A stretch of DNA of 64,000 bases from Coenobita brevimanus (GCA_032717465.1 CM064666.1:3880028-3944027), one strand, 5' to 3'; counted from the stretch's first letter, positions 36,790-47,588 are shown. The notes: generated from the letters alone by a model not told the origin. Translations and numbers: made by a program.

Positions 36790-36905
36790 GCAAGGTGACA
36801 GGAGGGCGTTACCCCTCCGGGCATGACAGCTACGGGGAGTGGCTCGAACTCACAACCCCCAGGTCCCGAGTCCGACGCTCTACCTTTGTGCCACCCTGCT
36901 CACTA
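36790..36905 (-). mobile_element. tRNA-like SINE head
   Basis: On the minus strand GGTGGCACAAAGGTAGAGC resembles an A-box, and GTGAGTTCGAGCC, about 40 bp further on, a B-box. The downstream part has a self-complementary GGAGGGGTAACGCCCTCC segment. The acceptor stem is missing, so it is not a functional tRNA. Confidence 0.5.
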
Positions 36906-37166
36906 AACCTTAAAGGCAGTGAAACGAAAGCTCCAGCTCTCCCTATCAACTGGCTTTCCCATCCTCCTCGAGAATACCACCCTTATCGGATGGTGCTACA
37001 ACCTGCTACGAAAAAGGTGATTTTGGTAGTCCAGTGTTTGACCTAACCCTGTGACCTTGACCTCTGACATATTGTTCTAATAAACAGTAGGTTTCTATAT
37101 GGACTGTCCCTCCACCATTCCACCAAGTTGGGTTAAAATAAGATAAAATCTGTTTGGGTTAGTTTG

Positions 37167-37168
<2 letters not shown>

Positions 37169-37236
<68 letters not shown>
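37169..37236. repeat. (CA)n microsatellite
   Basis: 34 pure CA units following a TGACCTTGACC-containing repeat remnant (37040-37160). Confidence 0.95.
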
Positions 37237-37239
<3 letters not shown>

Positions 37240-37240
<1 letters not shown>

Positions 37241-38673
37241 GCCTAAAAACACATCACTCGCTCTTCTTCCGCGAGTGCGGGTGTAATTAAATTAAGAAGT
37301 GAAACATTCGAAATCCAAGCAAAGTTTCGGCCAACTTTGGTTCCAATTTTCAGTATTTTCGAAGAAGAACGAAAACAACGAATAAAAAAAAAAACTAAAT
37401 ATGTGAAATCAGAGACGAAGTATAACCAAATATGCTTCGAGTTTTGAAGCACCTCAAATTAATGAAAGCGAAAAACTGGAAATGAGAGATGTTGACCAAA
37501 CTGTTTGAGAAAGGAAAGAGACAACATTTATCGTCCTTTCATGCTTAACAATACCACGGCAGAAGAAACTCACACACCTTACACTCGCCAAGTCTATTTT
37601 CCCACATTTTCCCTGAGCTTATATAATGATACTAGTGATAACGGAGTTCAAAATTGATGGGTAGAGTGAGGCTTGTAATTCAGTATCTATGTACTTCAGA
37701 GAGAGAGAGAGAGAGAGAGAGAGGAGATTGACTGATGAATTAAGAAGTTATACTGACTGATCAGAGAATAAACACAGTCTTGATTAACGTGGACATAACC
37801 AATTGCTGTGTATTTCCTAACCTCGTACTCGTCTTTCTATCCTAGGAAACTTCCTCTTCCTCCACATCTCGCCTCATCCCTGACTTATTATTTCTTCATA
37901 TATACAGAATAAATAATAGGACATAAATACTCATCGCTTCGTACCAAAGGCGACCATCAGAGCCATTACCAACGTCCATCCATTTCGAGAAGACTGCACA
38001 AATTGCCTTTGAATGACGGAGTTCGCAGGCAGGGGGAGAGTTAGGAGGAAGAATATTTAGAGACTGTCAATGGTACTCGGCGTTGCTCGGGTTAACCAAG
38101 TTACGGACCATTTGTATACTACTGCACGAGGGACAGCATACCTTAAAACACTGTACAGTATATCGTGTCTGATAAACTGATTTTTACGTCTTTGTTTCTG
38201 CTTCCAATGTAGTATTCTAAAATCTCGTTAGTTTATTTTTGGGCGGGCAATCCACCAACCCTGAATTGTCCATCTCTATACCCTCACTCCACTATGTCAA
38301 CACCCAGTGCTTACACTCATTAATTACGACACCCACTAACAGTCATTATTTCTGGAATACTGTGGATACTTTCTTAGCGAGTGGGTGAAGGGAATAAAGC
38401 CCATCCTCTCGCATAACCTTCCAAGGTCTGTATCTATAAACGTTCGAAATTTTATTCCCTTATCTTGAATTTTTTATTATTTTTAGGGACTCCAGGTTGG
38501 GGGCCACCCTTCTTCTTTTAACTCGCAAGTGACGTTCCGGTCCTTCATATTACCTGACTGAACCTCTAAGTATATACCAAAAAAAAAGAACTTTATTTTA
38601 AACACTTTTTTCTTTTTTCTTGCCAGATCGTGAGTGAGGATTGGTTGCTGTGTCCCCTTCTTCTAGCCCCCAA
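37240..38673. other. No recognisable gene
   Basis: Contains a (GA)n run at 37699-37722. No coding motif. The ISXO2-type transposon begins at its right edge. Confidence 0.45.
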
Positions 38674-38681
38674 GCTTGCGG

Positions 38682-38707
38682 GGTATTATTTTACAAGTGG
38701 ACAATAT
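38682..38707 (+). repeat. Left terminal inverted repeat of the ISXO2-type element
   Basis: Outer end GGTATTATTTTACAAG, inner identical core ending GGACAATAT. It differs from the right copy only at positions 5-7. The 8-bp target copy GCTTGCGG precedes it. Confidence 0.9.
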
Positions 38708-38993
38708 GCAGTTTTGGAAATTTAGCACCATTAACGTATAGTATAGTCCCTAAGGATCACAATGAACCACCATTATCCCATTCGGAAATTGATATTTTCA
38801 GAGAAAATGAATTTAATTTAAAAATCCAAAAAAACCTGCCTTGGATCTTCACTCGGCCACTCCGGGTAAAAAATGCGTGCGTTCGTATGTTTTTTTCTCT
38901 TCCCTTCGACTGCGCATGCGTCTCGTAGGTCTGTATCACCCACTCATAGGCCTACTTTAGGTCACGTGATGGAATTCGGCCAATGAATTTGAA

Positions 38994-40109
38994 ATGCGCT
39001 CTTTGACTCAATCTGGATGGAAAATTCAAATCCTTCTTGCTATGGCCTCTGAAGAAGAAAGACGTGCTGTGTGTCCCGGGTGTGATGTTGATTATTTACG
39101 GGTGATTAAGCGTTTCCACTCAGAACCTGAAGAGGCTGTTGAGTTTTTTAGAAGACACGGTGTATTACCTTCTGAAGTTTATTGCCCAGATTGTCAGGAA
39201 CCGTGTAAACTTAGAAAAGACAAACATCAGTGGTACTGTGGCCGGTACAAAAAGTACGGTAACACCAAGAAACGGGTCCAGTGTAGTTTTTGTGTGTCTG
39301 ACTACAAAGGAAGTTTTTTGGACAACACACACCTTCCTGCCTGGCAAATTCTATTGTTCATAAACCACTGGATTCAAAAGTTCTGGAACCACGACGTTAT
39401 TATCACGTGTTTGAAGTGGTCGACAAAGACAAGTGTGGACTGGCGAAGCTTTTGCTCAGAAGTGACCCTTTCCTGGCTACAGAACCAGCCACCCATTGGG
39501 GGACCTGGCGTTGTCGTCGAGATTGATGAGACATTTTTTGTGAGGGCAAAATATGATCGAGGGAGAGACCTAAGGGACGTGTGGCTTTTTGGAGGGATTG
39601 AAAGGGTCGGAAAAAGGTTTTTCTTGGTGTTTTTAGTGAAAGGGAATCAAGTACTTGACAGGAGTGCTGCAACCCTTGTACCCATTATCAAAAAATTCAT
39701 TCGGCTAGGTAGCATCGTTAACAGTGACGGTTGGGCTGCCTATCGACGGTTGGCGGACGAGGGGTACACGCATCGTGTGATTAACCACAAGGAGGCGTTT
39801 GTGGACCCAGACGACCCTACCATCAATACGCAGACCATTGAAAGACTGTGGCGTGACGTAAAGGAGTGGTCTAAGCGTCCTGGACTACGGACTGAATATT
39901 TTGAACAGTACTTCTCTAGGTATCTGTTTCTTCACGCGAACCGTGAGCAAACGTTACACCACTTCCTTATTGATGCAGCCGCACTGTACACGCCACAGTC
40001 AGATCAGCCACGTGAACGACCTGGTGCTGTTCCCGCTATTCCAACTGGCCTACCCCCGAAAGACGACGACGACCCAGACGACCCTCCTCCTAGACCATTG
40101 TATCTCTAG
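38994..40109 (+). CDS. ISXO2-like (IS1595/Merlin) DDE transposase
   Basis: This 371-codon frame has no interruptions. It should catalyse cut-and-paste movement of the surrounding element in the nucleus. N-terminal Cys pairs at residues 27/30 (CPGC), 64/67 (CPDC) and 97/100 (CSFC), with Cys82 in WYCGRYKK, form the zinc-ribbon region typical of IS1595 proteins. The RNase-H-like core shows VVEIDETFF (Asp178), DVWLFGGIER, NSDGWAAYRRL (Asp245), VINHKEAFVDP and NTQTIERLWRDVK (Glu283 as the likely third acidic residue, followed by Lys290). The C-terminus is Pro/Asp-rich. Translation may start at Met17 (MASEEERRAV, 39042), which begins just before the ordered region; the first Met is used here only because it gives the longest frame. 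No intron is needed. This is the only full transposase in the window that looks functional. Family assignment is from motifs. Confidence 0.9.
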   Translation: MRSLTQSGWKIQILLAMASEEERRAVCPGCDVDYLRVIKRFHSEPEEAVEFFRRHGVLPSEVYCPDCQEPCKLRKDKHQWYCGRYKKYGNTKKRVQCSFCVSDYKGSFLDNTHLPAWQILLFINHWIQKFWNHDVIITCLKWSTKTSVDWRSFCSEVTLSWLQNQPPIGGPGVVVEIDETFFVRAKYDRGRDLRDVWLFGGIERVGKRFFLVFLVKGNQVLDRSAATLVPIIKKFIRLGSIVNSDGWAAYRRLADEGYTHRVINHKEAFVDPDDPTINTQTIERLWRDVKEWSKRPGLRTEYFEQYFSRYLFLHANREQTLHHFLIDAAALYTPQSDQPRERPGAVPAIPTGLPPKDDDDPDDPPPRPLYL

Positions 40110-40120
40110 GGTAAGCGTTC

Positions 40121-40275
40121 CCCTAGGATAGGTTAGGTATGTTGGGTTTAGTTTGGTTAGGTTTTGTGTGTTTGGTGAGGTTACGTTACATACTCCCCTA
40201 AGATAGGTTAGGTATGTTGGGTTTGGTTTGGTTAGTTTTATTGTGTTCGGTGAGGTTACGATAGGTCTGTTTCGT
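40121..40275. repeat. Two tandem 75-bp units in the transposon 3' region
   Basis: CCCTAGGATAGGTTAGG near 40121 and CCCTAAGATAGGTTAGG near 40196 each start a unit with GTATGTTGGGTTTxGTTTGG and GTGAGGTTACG. The units lie between the stop codon and the right inverted repeat, so they travel with the element. The GGTTAGG content is telomere-like but not a TTAGG array. Confidence 0.75.
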
Positions 40276-40520
40276 TAGGTTTGGTCTGTTCGGTTACGTT
40301 TATGGGTGGTGCAGTATATTTTTCTTGTGGTTTTTGATGCGAGTTCAGTTGTTTTTTACTTCATTTTTTCCAGAAAATGCTTCATTTTCACCTACTTTTC
40401 TAATCAAATTCAATTATTGTAAAACAGGGACAATGAGGCATTTCCGACAAAAATGAAGGTCAGAAACATTCGAATCACATCAAAAACTGCCAGAAAAATA
40501 TATTGCACTACCTGTGGGGT

Positions 40521-40546
40521 ATATTGTCCACTTGTAAAAATTTACC
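40521..40546 (-). repeat. Right terminal inverted repeat of the ISXO2-type element
   Basis: Read inward it begins GGTAAATTTTTACAAG. It is followed on the plus strand by the target copy GCTTGCGG at 40547-40554. Confidence 0.9.
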
Positions 40547-40554
40547 GCTTGCGG

Positions 40555-41612
40555 TACTGGGTAATCATTTTGGTGCTGGGTAATTACTTTTGCCTTTGTC
40601 TCTAATCATGTAATATTTAGCGCTTTATCTTTAACTATGGACAAGTTTTTCGAAGGGGATTGGAATCAGGACACAAAACCGGCGTCAATCCATGCAGTAT
40701 CTAGTAATCATCCTCTGTGCCAAATATTTATTTACTCAAGCAAATTTTCAACACGTAAACTTGAAAACTGTCATGATGCGAAGCTAAAAAACAGACAAGA
40801 TAAACGTTGTGAAAAATTAGCCATCATTATCATTATCTGCTTCAGATGTATGTCATTTAGTTTGGAGAGAGAGAGAGGGAAAAAAAAAAAAACTTTTGAA
40901 CTCTTGGACCAAACTTGAATGTTCTGACCTATGAAAACATAGACTCGAAACTGCTTAGGTTTTCAGTCAATTTAGGGCTTGAATCAAATCTTGGCACAGT
41001 ACTTGTAAATAAGTATGAACAGAAAGGAACAGCTGACCGTGAATCTGCAGTCACGGTCAGATCCTAACATAATAAACTCCTAACTGCATTTTCCACACGT
41101 GAAACAGTTAATGAATGACACAATTCCCAACCTCCGCGCATATAACTGATTAGAACAGGGAGCAATTCTGACCGTAAGTATACTTGTCATCATGGATACA
41201 ACCCAGTCCATTAAAACATCTCAGATTACTGCCACTTACATCCCCTTAAGCTATACGGCCGTCTACTCAGTGCATTATTCCGGTCAGTAGTTATATTCAG
41301 CCATGTTACTTACCTCTTCCTCTTGCTTACACTCCCCCTCTCATTCCTCTTCTATTTCCTTTCTTTCTCTTCCACTACTCCGAATAACAAGTCCCCTCCC
41401 CCTCTCTACCTCCTCCTCCTTCCTCTTCCCCTTCCATTTTCCCCTTTCCCTTCCTTCTTCCTCTCTCCCACTTGTACTCTCACTGACACTTCTCCATTCT
41501 GTCGCCCTTCTGCTTCCACGTCTCTTCTCTGTCACTTCATATTCTTCCCCTTCTTCTACTTCCTCTTCCCTCTTTCCCACCATCTTACTCCCCTCCCCCC
41601 CCTGCCACTGAC
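40555..41612. other. No recognisable gene; pyrimidine-rich stretch
   Basis: 41320-41605 is strongly C/T-rich on the plus strand. It lies just beyond the donor of the minus-strand receptor exon. Pro/Ser/Leu-rich open frames on the plus strand there are composition artefacts. Confidence 0.5.
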
Positions 41613-41761
41613 TTGATAAGCTGCCTGGCGATGAGTGTGTTCATGACGACAATCATGATGAAGGGCACGACCAGCGTTAGTAGGGTGTCGATCCAGTTGA
41701 TGACGTTCATGAGGCCACGGTAGTCCATTCTCAGATTGCACTCAGTAATGGATACACCATC
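41613..41761 (-). CDS. Exon of a class A G-protein-coupled receptor (ECL2 and TM5)
   Basis: A 149-bp minus-strand exon. It is preceded by a pyrimidine-rich acceptor (TTTTCCTGTATACCCTCAG before 41761) and ends at a donor CAA/GTCAGT (41613/41612); a second donor, TCA/GTGGCA, lies 5 bp further. The frame encodes a Cys in an ECNLRMDYR context, as in the second extracellular loop that bonds to helix 3, then a 20-odd residue hydrophobic helix with WIDTLLTLVVPFIMIVV, containing the conserved helix-5 Pro, and the cytoplasmic start NTLIARQLIK. The product would sit in the plasma membrane and bind a ligand, probably a peptide by resemblance to neuropeptide receptors. Other receptor exons are not recognisable here, so the ligand family cannot be named. 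This is the clearest host-gene piece in the window. Confidence 0.7.
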
Positions 41762-41829
41762 CTGAGGGTATACAGGAAAACATCTATTAATAGGGTCTGT
41801 CTAAAAAAAAAAATAAAAAAAAATAAAAA

Positions 41830-42420
41830 AAAGTCTTATACTGGCAACAACAGCAGACTTAGTTGATAATGTAGTAGAGGGTGACCATCACATAGTCACA
41901 TTCAGCTTTCATTTCAGCTAAAACTCTGCTAAGTCCAGTTCCAAGAGAGTTCCAAACTACAAGAAAACCCATTTTTCAAAACTGAATGTAATATATGAAG
42001 CAATGATTGAGATCCAGTGACTCAAACAGAAAATGTTAATGACGCTTTGAGAATATTTTAAGAATGCAAAACAGACGTCCTGAAAAAATACAAAGCCAAA
42101 GTGGTGGAATAGCATCATCAAGAATGATCTTACAGGAAAGAAACTTGTGCATTTAAATTACTTACCCAGAAAGAATAAAGACAACGTGAATGAGAATCAG
42201 AATCTTCGTTGTAAAATTAAAGCTATGAAAACAAAACAAAACAAAGCAGAAAAAATCGAAAGGGATTATTGCTGGCACCAGTAAATAAACACCAAGAATT
42301 TTTTTCTTACATCAAAAACGAAGGGAGAATATACGAATGAAGACACAGAGTTGACTGACATTCTTAACGCTTTCTTTCCAACGTTATACTGTGAAAAATA
42401 TTAGGTTAGCTTCCCTTGTC
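41830..42420 (+). pseudogene. Decayed CR1-like LINE: endonuclease end and linker
   Basis: Plus-strand fragments read DLVDNVVEGDHHIVTF (end of a CR1 endonuclease; GDHH in place of SDHH), then WWNSIIKNDLTGKKLVHLN, LRCKIKAMKTKQNKAEK, and KNFFSYIKNEGRI followed by DILNAFF-like sequence near 42365. This is the characteristic endonuclease-to-reverse transcriptase linker of CR1 elements, with stops and shifts. The next expected segment is not found here but at 55380 onward in the same orientation. Confidence 0.65.
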
Positions 42421-42429
42421 TTCCCTCGT

Positions 42430-43015
42430 AGGTGTAAATGAACGTAATATAATTAACCCTTAACTAACACACAATATAATAATCCAAGGACAATTTTGAT
42501 AAAATAAAAAATTCCTACAGCCATTGCCTATTAGAAGCTGAGCTATGAAAGGATCCTTGAGTTCACGGTCACTGATCTTGGGCATGTCATCCTAGGTCAT
42601 CGCAGTCTATAAGTTCACTAAGTTTGATGGCTCTGGCTCTGATCTTTAATGGAAAATTAGGTGACATCTGGAATATCTGAGAAAGTCCCAATTTTTGACC
42701 CCAGGCAATCTCAGATAATAATGGCCTGATCTGGGCTACATTAAGCACTGCATTCTGGCCGAATCCCTGGTATATACCATAAAAATTGCAGCCCTCTAAC
42801 TTAAGTGGTTCTTGAGCTCCAGAGTCGTCTTTTTTTTTTCCGGATCCTGTCCAGATTCCGGTAATTGGACCAGGAGGATATTTGGTCAGATGAAGCGGCC
42901 AACAAGTACTATAACATGACAAAGAAAAAGACTGTAGCTCAAACATATGGGAATGACACCGATTTAGATCTTCCAAAGAATAACAATAATTACTTGAATT
43001 CTGGAATTGCTGAGG
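42430..43015. repeat. Unnamed repeat remnant
   Basis: Sequence with GGTCATCGCAGTCTATAAG and GATCTTGGGCATGTC segments that look like degenerate half-site-type repeats. A minus-strand open frame at 42587-43018 runs through it without recognisable motifs. Confidence 0.4.
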
Positions 43016-43760
43016 CAATATTCAAAGAACTCCACATTCCAGATGATAATGCCACATTCCATATTAGAATGACAAAAAAAAAAAAATCACACTTGTACAT
43101 CAGATATGGTGTGCAGTCTTTGAAATATACACAGTATTTTGATTGTTAGTCCGAAAATCGTCAAAAAGCATTAAAAAAAATTGATTCTGAAAATACTTTT
43201 ATCACTGTAGACCTACTATTAAGGGACTTTTGGTATGACTCAAAAATTTTTATGGATTTTGACCTGTGACTTTGAAATTTAGGTTAAGGTCATTAATACT
43301 ATGCAAATAATGTTCTCTGGTGACCCATTACATTTCCACCTAGTTTGGTCAAAATCAGCCTAATACTTTCCGATTTAGCACTTTTAGGCATGAGGTGGCC
43401 ATTTTGGTTTCCCTCAATATCTCAAAAAGCATATGTTGGATCTCTGTATCAATACCCAGGTGCACTAGTATATTTTGACGACAACATACTGGAACATTGT
43501 AAAGCAATTGATTCGGTAGTTTTTGCTGCACATGAGATTAAAAATGGAAAAAAAAAAAATGGAGGGGTGCTAGTGACAGAAAAAAAAAAAAAAGTTCCTA
43601 TAGAAGCCTGCAACCAAACACAATTTTGAAAAATTCAAGTCTCTATCTCAAACGCTCTTGGAATGACAGCCTTCTGGATCTCCTCCCCCCCTAAAAAAAA
43701 TAAATAATAATATCTGCAATATCATTAAGAACTCCACAGAATGTGGAGTTTTTCATGATA
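43016..43760. mobile_element. Nonautonomous inverted-repeat element, copy 1
   Basis: Left end has CAATATTCAAAGAACTCCAC; right end has GAATGTGGAGTTTTTCATG, the reverse complement of AACTCCACATTC. The interior (TGACCTGTGACTTTGAAAT, GGTCAAAATCAGCC, TTTCCGATTTAGCACT) matches 54714-55347 in the same order. There is no coding capacity. The ends resemble a MITE, but target duplications are unclear. Confidence 0.5.
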
Positions 43761-43824
43761 GTAGTAATATGCTAATAATAATAATAATGACAATAATCTA
43801 TCTATCTATCTATTGCCAGACGCC

Positions 43825-44439
43825 TCAATCCCGTTTGGGGTGGCCACAAACAAATCGCCTCCAAGTCGCCCTGTCCCCCGCCATTTCACTACCCTGCTCC
43901 CAACTCACACCCCCCTCTCTCATATACCTCTCCACCCCATCCCTCCATCTCATCCTCGGTCTCCCCCTCCCTCTTCCACCCTCCACCTCACTCACATACA
44001 CTCTCTTCGTCAGTCTTTCACCCTCCATCCTCTCCACATGGCCAAACCACCTCAGTGTGTTCCTCACAACGCTTCCTATCACATCCACATCAACACCACA
44101 ACGCTCCTTTATATCCTCATTCGTCAGCCTGTCTCTCCACGTGACTCCACAAGCTCCTCTTAAATAACTCATTTCCACTGCTCTCACTCTTGACTTGTGT
44201 CCTTCCAACAACGTCCAAGCTTCACTTCCGTACGTTAGAGTTGGTATCACAATACTGTCATGCAGTAACTTTTTTACTTCCATGCTCACTTCCCTGTTTC
44301 TTATCACTGCTTTCAAGGAACCAGCAACCTTTCTTCCCTGCTGTACCCTTTCAAGCACTTCACCCTCCAAACCTCCATCCTTACTCATCACACTACCCAA
44401 ATACTTAAACGTACTCACATTTTTCCAATTCCTCACCAT
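43825..44439 (-). pseudogene. LINE polyprotein C-terminus (family A copy 2)
   Basis: 204 codons that follow the 1-bp shift: KNVSTFKYLGSVMSKDGG, AWTLLEGHKSRVRAVEMSYL, CGVTWRDRLTNEDIKERCG, LRWFGHVERMEGERL, EGGRGRGRPRMRWRDGVER and a terminal FVCGHPKRD before the stop. This is the intact version of the end that is broken by TGA in copy 1, so it defines the family's natural C-terminus. Confidence 0.85.
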
Positions 44440-45628
44440 CCAACCTCGCTATACATTCACTGACTTCACCTCTCTCAAAGACCATCACTTTACTCTTCCC
44501 TACATTCACCTTTAGGTTCCGTTTCTTACACACTCTCTCAAACTCATCCACCAAGCCTTGCAGCTCCCCTTCATCTTCACTCAACAACACAGTATCATCT
44601 GCAAACAACAGTACAGGGAGTTTCCAAACACTATCCTCTCTCACCAGGGCCACTCCAACATCCACTACCCTACCTTGTACCTCTTTTATTACCCCATCCA
44701 TGTACAGATTGAACAACCATGGAGACATGACACATCCCTGTTTCAAACCAACTTTCAAAGAGAAAAATTCACTTAGTTCACCATCCACACGCACTGCAGC
44801 CTTAGCACCATCATACATACTCTTCACAGCATTCAACAACTTCCCATCTACTCCATATATTCTTAACACTTTCCACAATCCTTGTCTATCCACCCTGTCA
44901 TATGCTTTCTCCAAATCCATGAAAGCCGCATACAACTTCTTTCCCTTCTCTAGAAACTTTTCCACTAAAGATCTAAGAATGAATATCTGATCTACACAAC
45001 CTCTTCCCTTCCTAAAGCCTCCCTGTTCTTCTCCAACTAATTTCTCTGTTCTTTCTCTAACTCTGTCTATAAGTATCCTACCATACACTTTTCCTATTAT
45101 ACTAAGAAGACAAATGCCCCTATGATTACCACACACTTCTTTTTCCCCTTTTCCTTTGTACAAGGGAATAATTATACCTGACTTCCAATCCTCCGGGACT
45201 CTACCTTCCTCCCAGGCCAATCTGCACATCTTCCACATCCATTCTACTACTATCTCTCCCCCATGCTTCAGCATCTCACCACACACTCCATCAATTCCTG
45301 GGGCTTTCCCCGATTTAACTTTCTTCATTGCTTCCACAACCTCTATCCTACTGATTTCTACCTGTCTTCTCACCTCCCTCCTTCTCCCAGCCATTCCCCA
45401 GCCACTTATACTCGCATTACTTCCATCCTCTACGTTCAACAATTCCTTAAAGTGTTCTCTCCATCTGCTCACTTTTTCTCCCTTCTCCACTAGTAATCTA
45501 CCATGTTTATCTTTCACTCCCCTGCTAACTTCACTTCCACCCTGTCTTACTCTTTTCACTTCTCTCCAGAACATTTTCTTACAGTCCCTCCACTTTACAC
45601 TCAAATTCCTCCCAAATTCCTGATCCAC
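44405..45628 (-). pseudogene. LINE reverse transcriptase, 407-codon open frame (family A copy 2)
   Basis: One uninterrupted frame covers the full reverse transcriptase: RWREHFKELLNVEDG, SGKAPGIDGVCGEM, NHRGICLLSIIGKVYG, EEQGGFRKGRGCVDQIF, AAFMDLEKAYDRVDR (catalytic Asp), VGLKQGCVMSPWLFNLYMD and LLFADDTVLLSED (catalytic Asp pair). All core motifs are intact. It ends early because a 1-bp insertion in a T-run near 44421 shifts the frame (GEELEKCEYV instead of GEELENVSTF). At its 5' edge an expanded CT run near 45635-45650 shifts the junction with the linker. Without the endonuclease it could not move on its own, but the enzyme portion might still be active if expressed. Confidence 0.85.
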
Positions 45629-45893
45629 TCTCTTCTTACTCTCTCTCTCTTACTAATCTTTTCACCTCTCTCTTCCTTTCCACATATAACTCTCTCTTCT
45701 GCCTCTCAACTTCTTCCACGCCCCTATTTCTCATCCATTCATTGTATGCTTTCTTCTTTTGTGCCACAGCCTGTTTCACCTCTTCAGTCCACCACGCTGT
45801 TCCTTGCACCCCCCTCCGTCTTCTCTTCCTTCCACACACCACATCACATGCTGCACATATTTCTTCTGTAAATATCTTACACACACCTTCCAC

Positions 45894-45900
45894 AATAATG

Positions 45901-45935
<35 letters not shown>
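45894..45935. repeat. (AAT)n microsatellite
   Basis: Directly abuts the 5'-truncated end of family A copy 2. The matching (AAT)n is on the other side of the element at 43773-43796. Confidence 0.9.
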
Positions 45936-45936
<1 letters not shown>

Positions 45937-45949
45937 TCAGATAATAATG

Positions 45950-47383
45950 TCAGATACAAACACCCTCACCTATGGTAATACGTGGAGAATAAGAAATGGA
46001 AGGCTGTAACTGTCAGACAGTTACTGACCTCTACCTATGAGAAAACTGTTTTTCGTAATTATTAAAAAACCGTTGGTCAAAATGTCACCAAAAAACTATC
46101 TGACCTGGTCCAGAACCAGACAAAACTTTCATGGCCGAAGTGCTGTATTAATATTTTGGATTTTCCTGTACAGAAGAGCAATTGACAATTCTTGAAAAGT
46201 AGCACGTCCCAAAATGGCCCGCATAAATGAATAAAAAATTTTCCCTACAGATATTTGGAGAATAACTTTATCATGGGATTTCCTTCTATGATGATGTATT
46301 CATAATAGTTTTTGGGTATACTGGGGTTGAAAATTCATTATTCTTGGAAAATTTTTGAACTGTGCCACTGAAAGGGAGGACAAGGTCTCAGAAACTAAGT
46401 CATTGTAGTTGGGTCACGGAGCTGTACATCTTCAATTAGTACGGTGATAACTGGAGCCAAATGTGACAGGATAATAAAAATAATAATTTGAAGAATGTAA
46501 CTGTCAGAGACAGCTACTGGCCTCCCTCTACGAGGATACTGCTGACAGACACAATTTCTGTTCTATTTCAATAACTCAAAAACCGATCGTCAAACTGCCA
46601 CCAAAATGTATACAAACCTGGTCCAGGACCACATAAAACTTTAAGGGCCAAGGAGTGCATCATTTCAGTTTTGTTTCGTTTTTTGTTTTGTTCATATGGA
46701 AGAACAAAATAAAAGCTGGGGTGTCCGAATGATCATGTATCGCTTGAATGACCTTAACAAATTATTCCAAACAAAAGTCTAGGAAATAATTCTCTCAACG
46801 GATATCCTTCCATGTTAAAGTATCTGTAATTCTTATAGAGTAAACTGAGATTGAAAATTCATGATTTTTAGATATTTTTAGACCTGTGACCTTGAAAAGT
46901 AGATTAAGGTCATTAAAACTAGTTTTGTGTAATAACTTATAAGCCGCTAGTCCAACTGCAAACAAAACGTAAACAAACCTGATCCAGGTCCACAGAAAAC
47001 GTATAAGCCCAAGAAGTGCCTCATTTATGTTTTGGATTTTCCTGAATGAAAGAGCTATTGAAAAATGTGGTGTCCAAAACATCGCTGTCATGCATAAATG
47101 GTCTTCAGACTTTTCTATACCAATGCTTGCAACACAGTTCTATGACGGTATGTCCTTCCATGTTAACATATCATATATAAATTCTAGGAGTAATTTGAGG
47201 TTGAAACTCCATTTTTAATAATAATTTTGGAATTCTGACCTTGAAAAGTAGGTCAAAGTAACTGAAACTGGGTCAGTGTAACAGCATAACTGGGCCATTC
47301 ATCCGATATAAGTATGATGATAATTGGTAACGAAAAGTGAAATAATAATAATAATAAAATAATTATTCATCATCATCATCATC

Positions 47384-47422
<39 letters not shown>

Positions 47423-47588
47423 GATACAAAGACCTCCACCTATGATAATAAGTTGAGATCAACTAGAAGACAATAACTGTTAGAGAAAGTTATTGATCAC
47501 ATATGAGAATATTTCTGAACTTATGCCTTTTTTTTTTATTAACTCAAAAACCCTTGGTCAAACTGCCACCAAAAAGTTGCAGTTTTTA
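45950..47588. repeat. Tandem array of degenerate units of about 430-520 bp (left part)
   Basis: Units start near 45960, 46480, about 46900 and 47420. Each carries an AACTCAAAAACCGTTGGTCAA segment, GCCACCAAAA, GACCTGGTCCAGGACCA, GTGCCTCATTTATGTTTTGG, CCTTCCATG, then TTTTTGGACCTGTGACC followed by TTGAAAAGTAGGTCAAGG, and an (AAT)n spacer. The last unit here is cut at about 47588 by the plus-strand LINE. The array resumes at 53180. It has no coding function. Confidence 0.75.

Larger units (their letters stand above)
38682..40546 (+). mobile_element. Complete ISXO2/Merlin-type DNA transposon, 1865 bp
   Basis: A 26-bp inverted repeat (38682-38707 and 40521-40546) matches at 23 positions; the inner 19 bases, TTTTACAAGTGGACAATAT, are identical. 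Both ends start GGTA. The flanks carry an exact 8-bp duplication, GCTTGCGG, at 38674-38681 and 40547-40554. Inside is one open transposase frame. An 8-bp duplication with inverted ends of this length and an IS1595-type transposase fits the Merlin superfamily, the eukaryotic relatives of IS1016/ISXO2. The intact frame and perfect target duplication indicate a recent insertion. This is the best-defined mobile element in the window. Confidence 0.9.
43797..45893 (-). mobile_element. RTE-like LINE, family A copy 2 (5'-truncated)
   Basis: Begins with the TAGA tail (43797-43814) and ends abruptly at 45893 where copy 1 continues (CCTTCCAC/GTCTCC in copy 1). Both borders join (AAT)n: AATAATGACAATAA on the left and AATAATGATAATAAT on the right, so it landed inside an AAT tract. 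The reverse transcriptase is nearly intact. It is the best copy of family A in the window for that domain. Confidence 0.85.

Noticed and set aside
41303..41616. Plus-strand Ser/Pro/Leu-rich frames
   Set aside because: Pyrimidine-rich low-complexity sequence; two overlapping frames are equally open.
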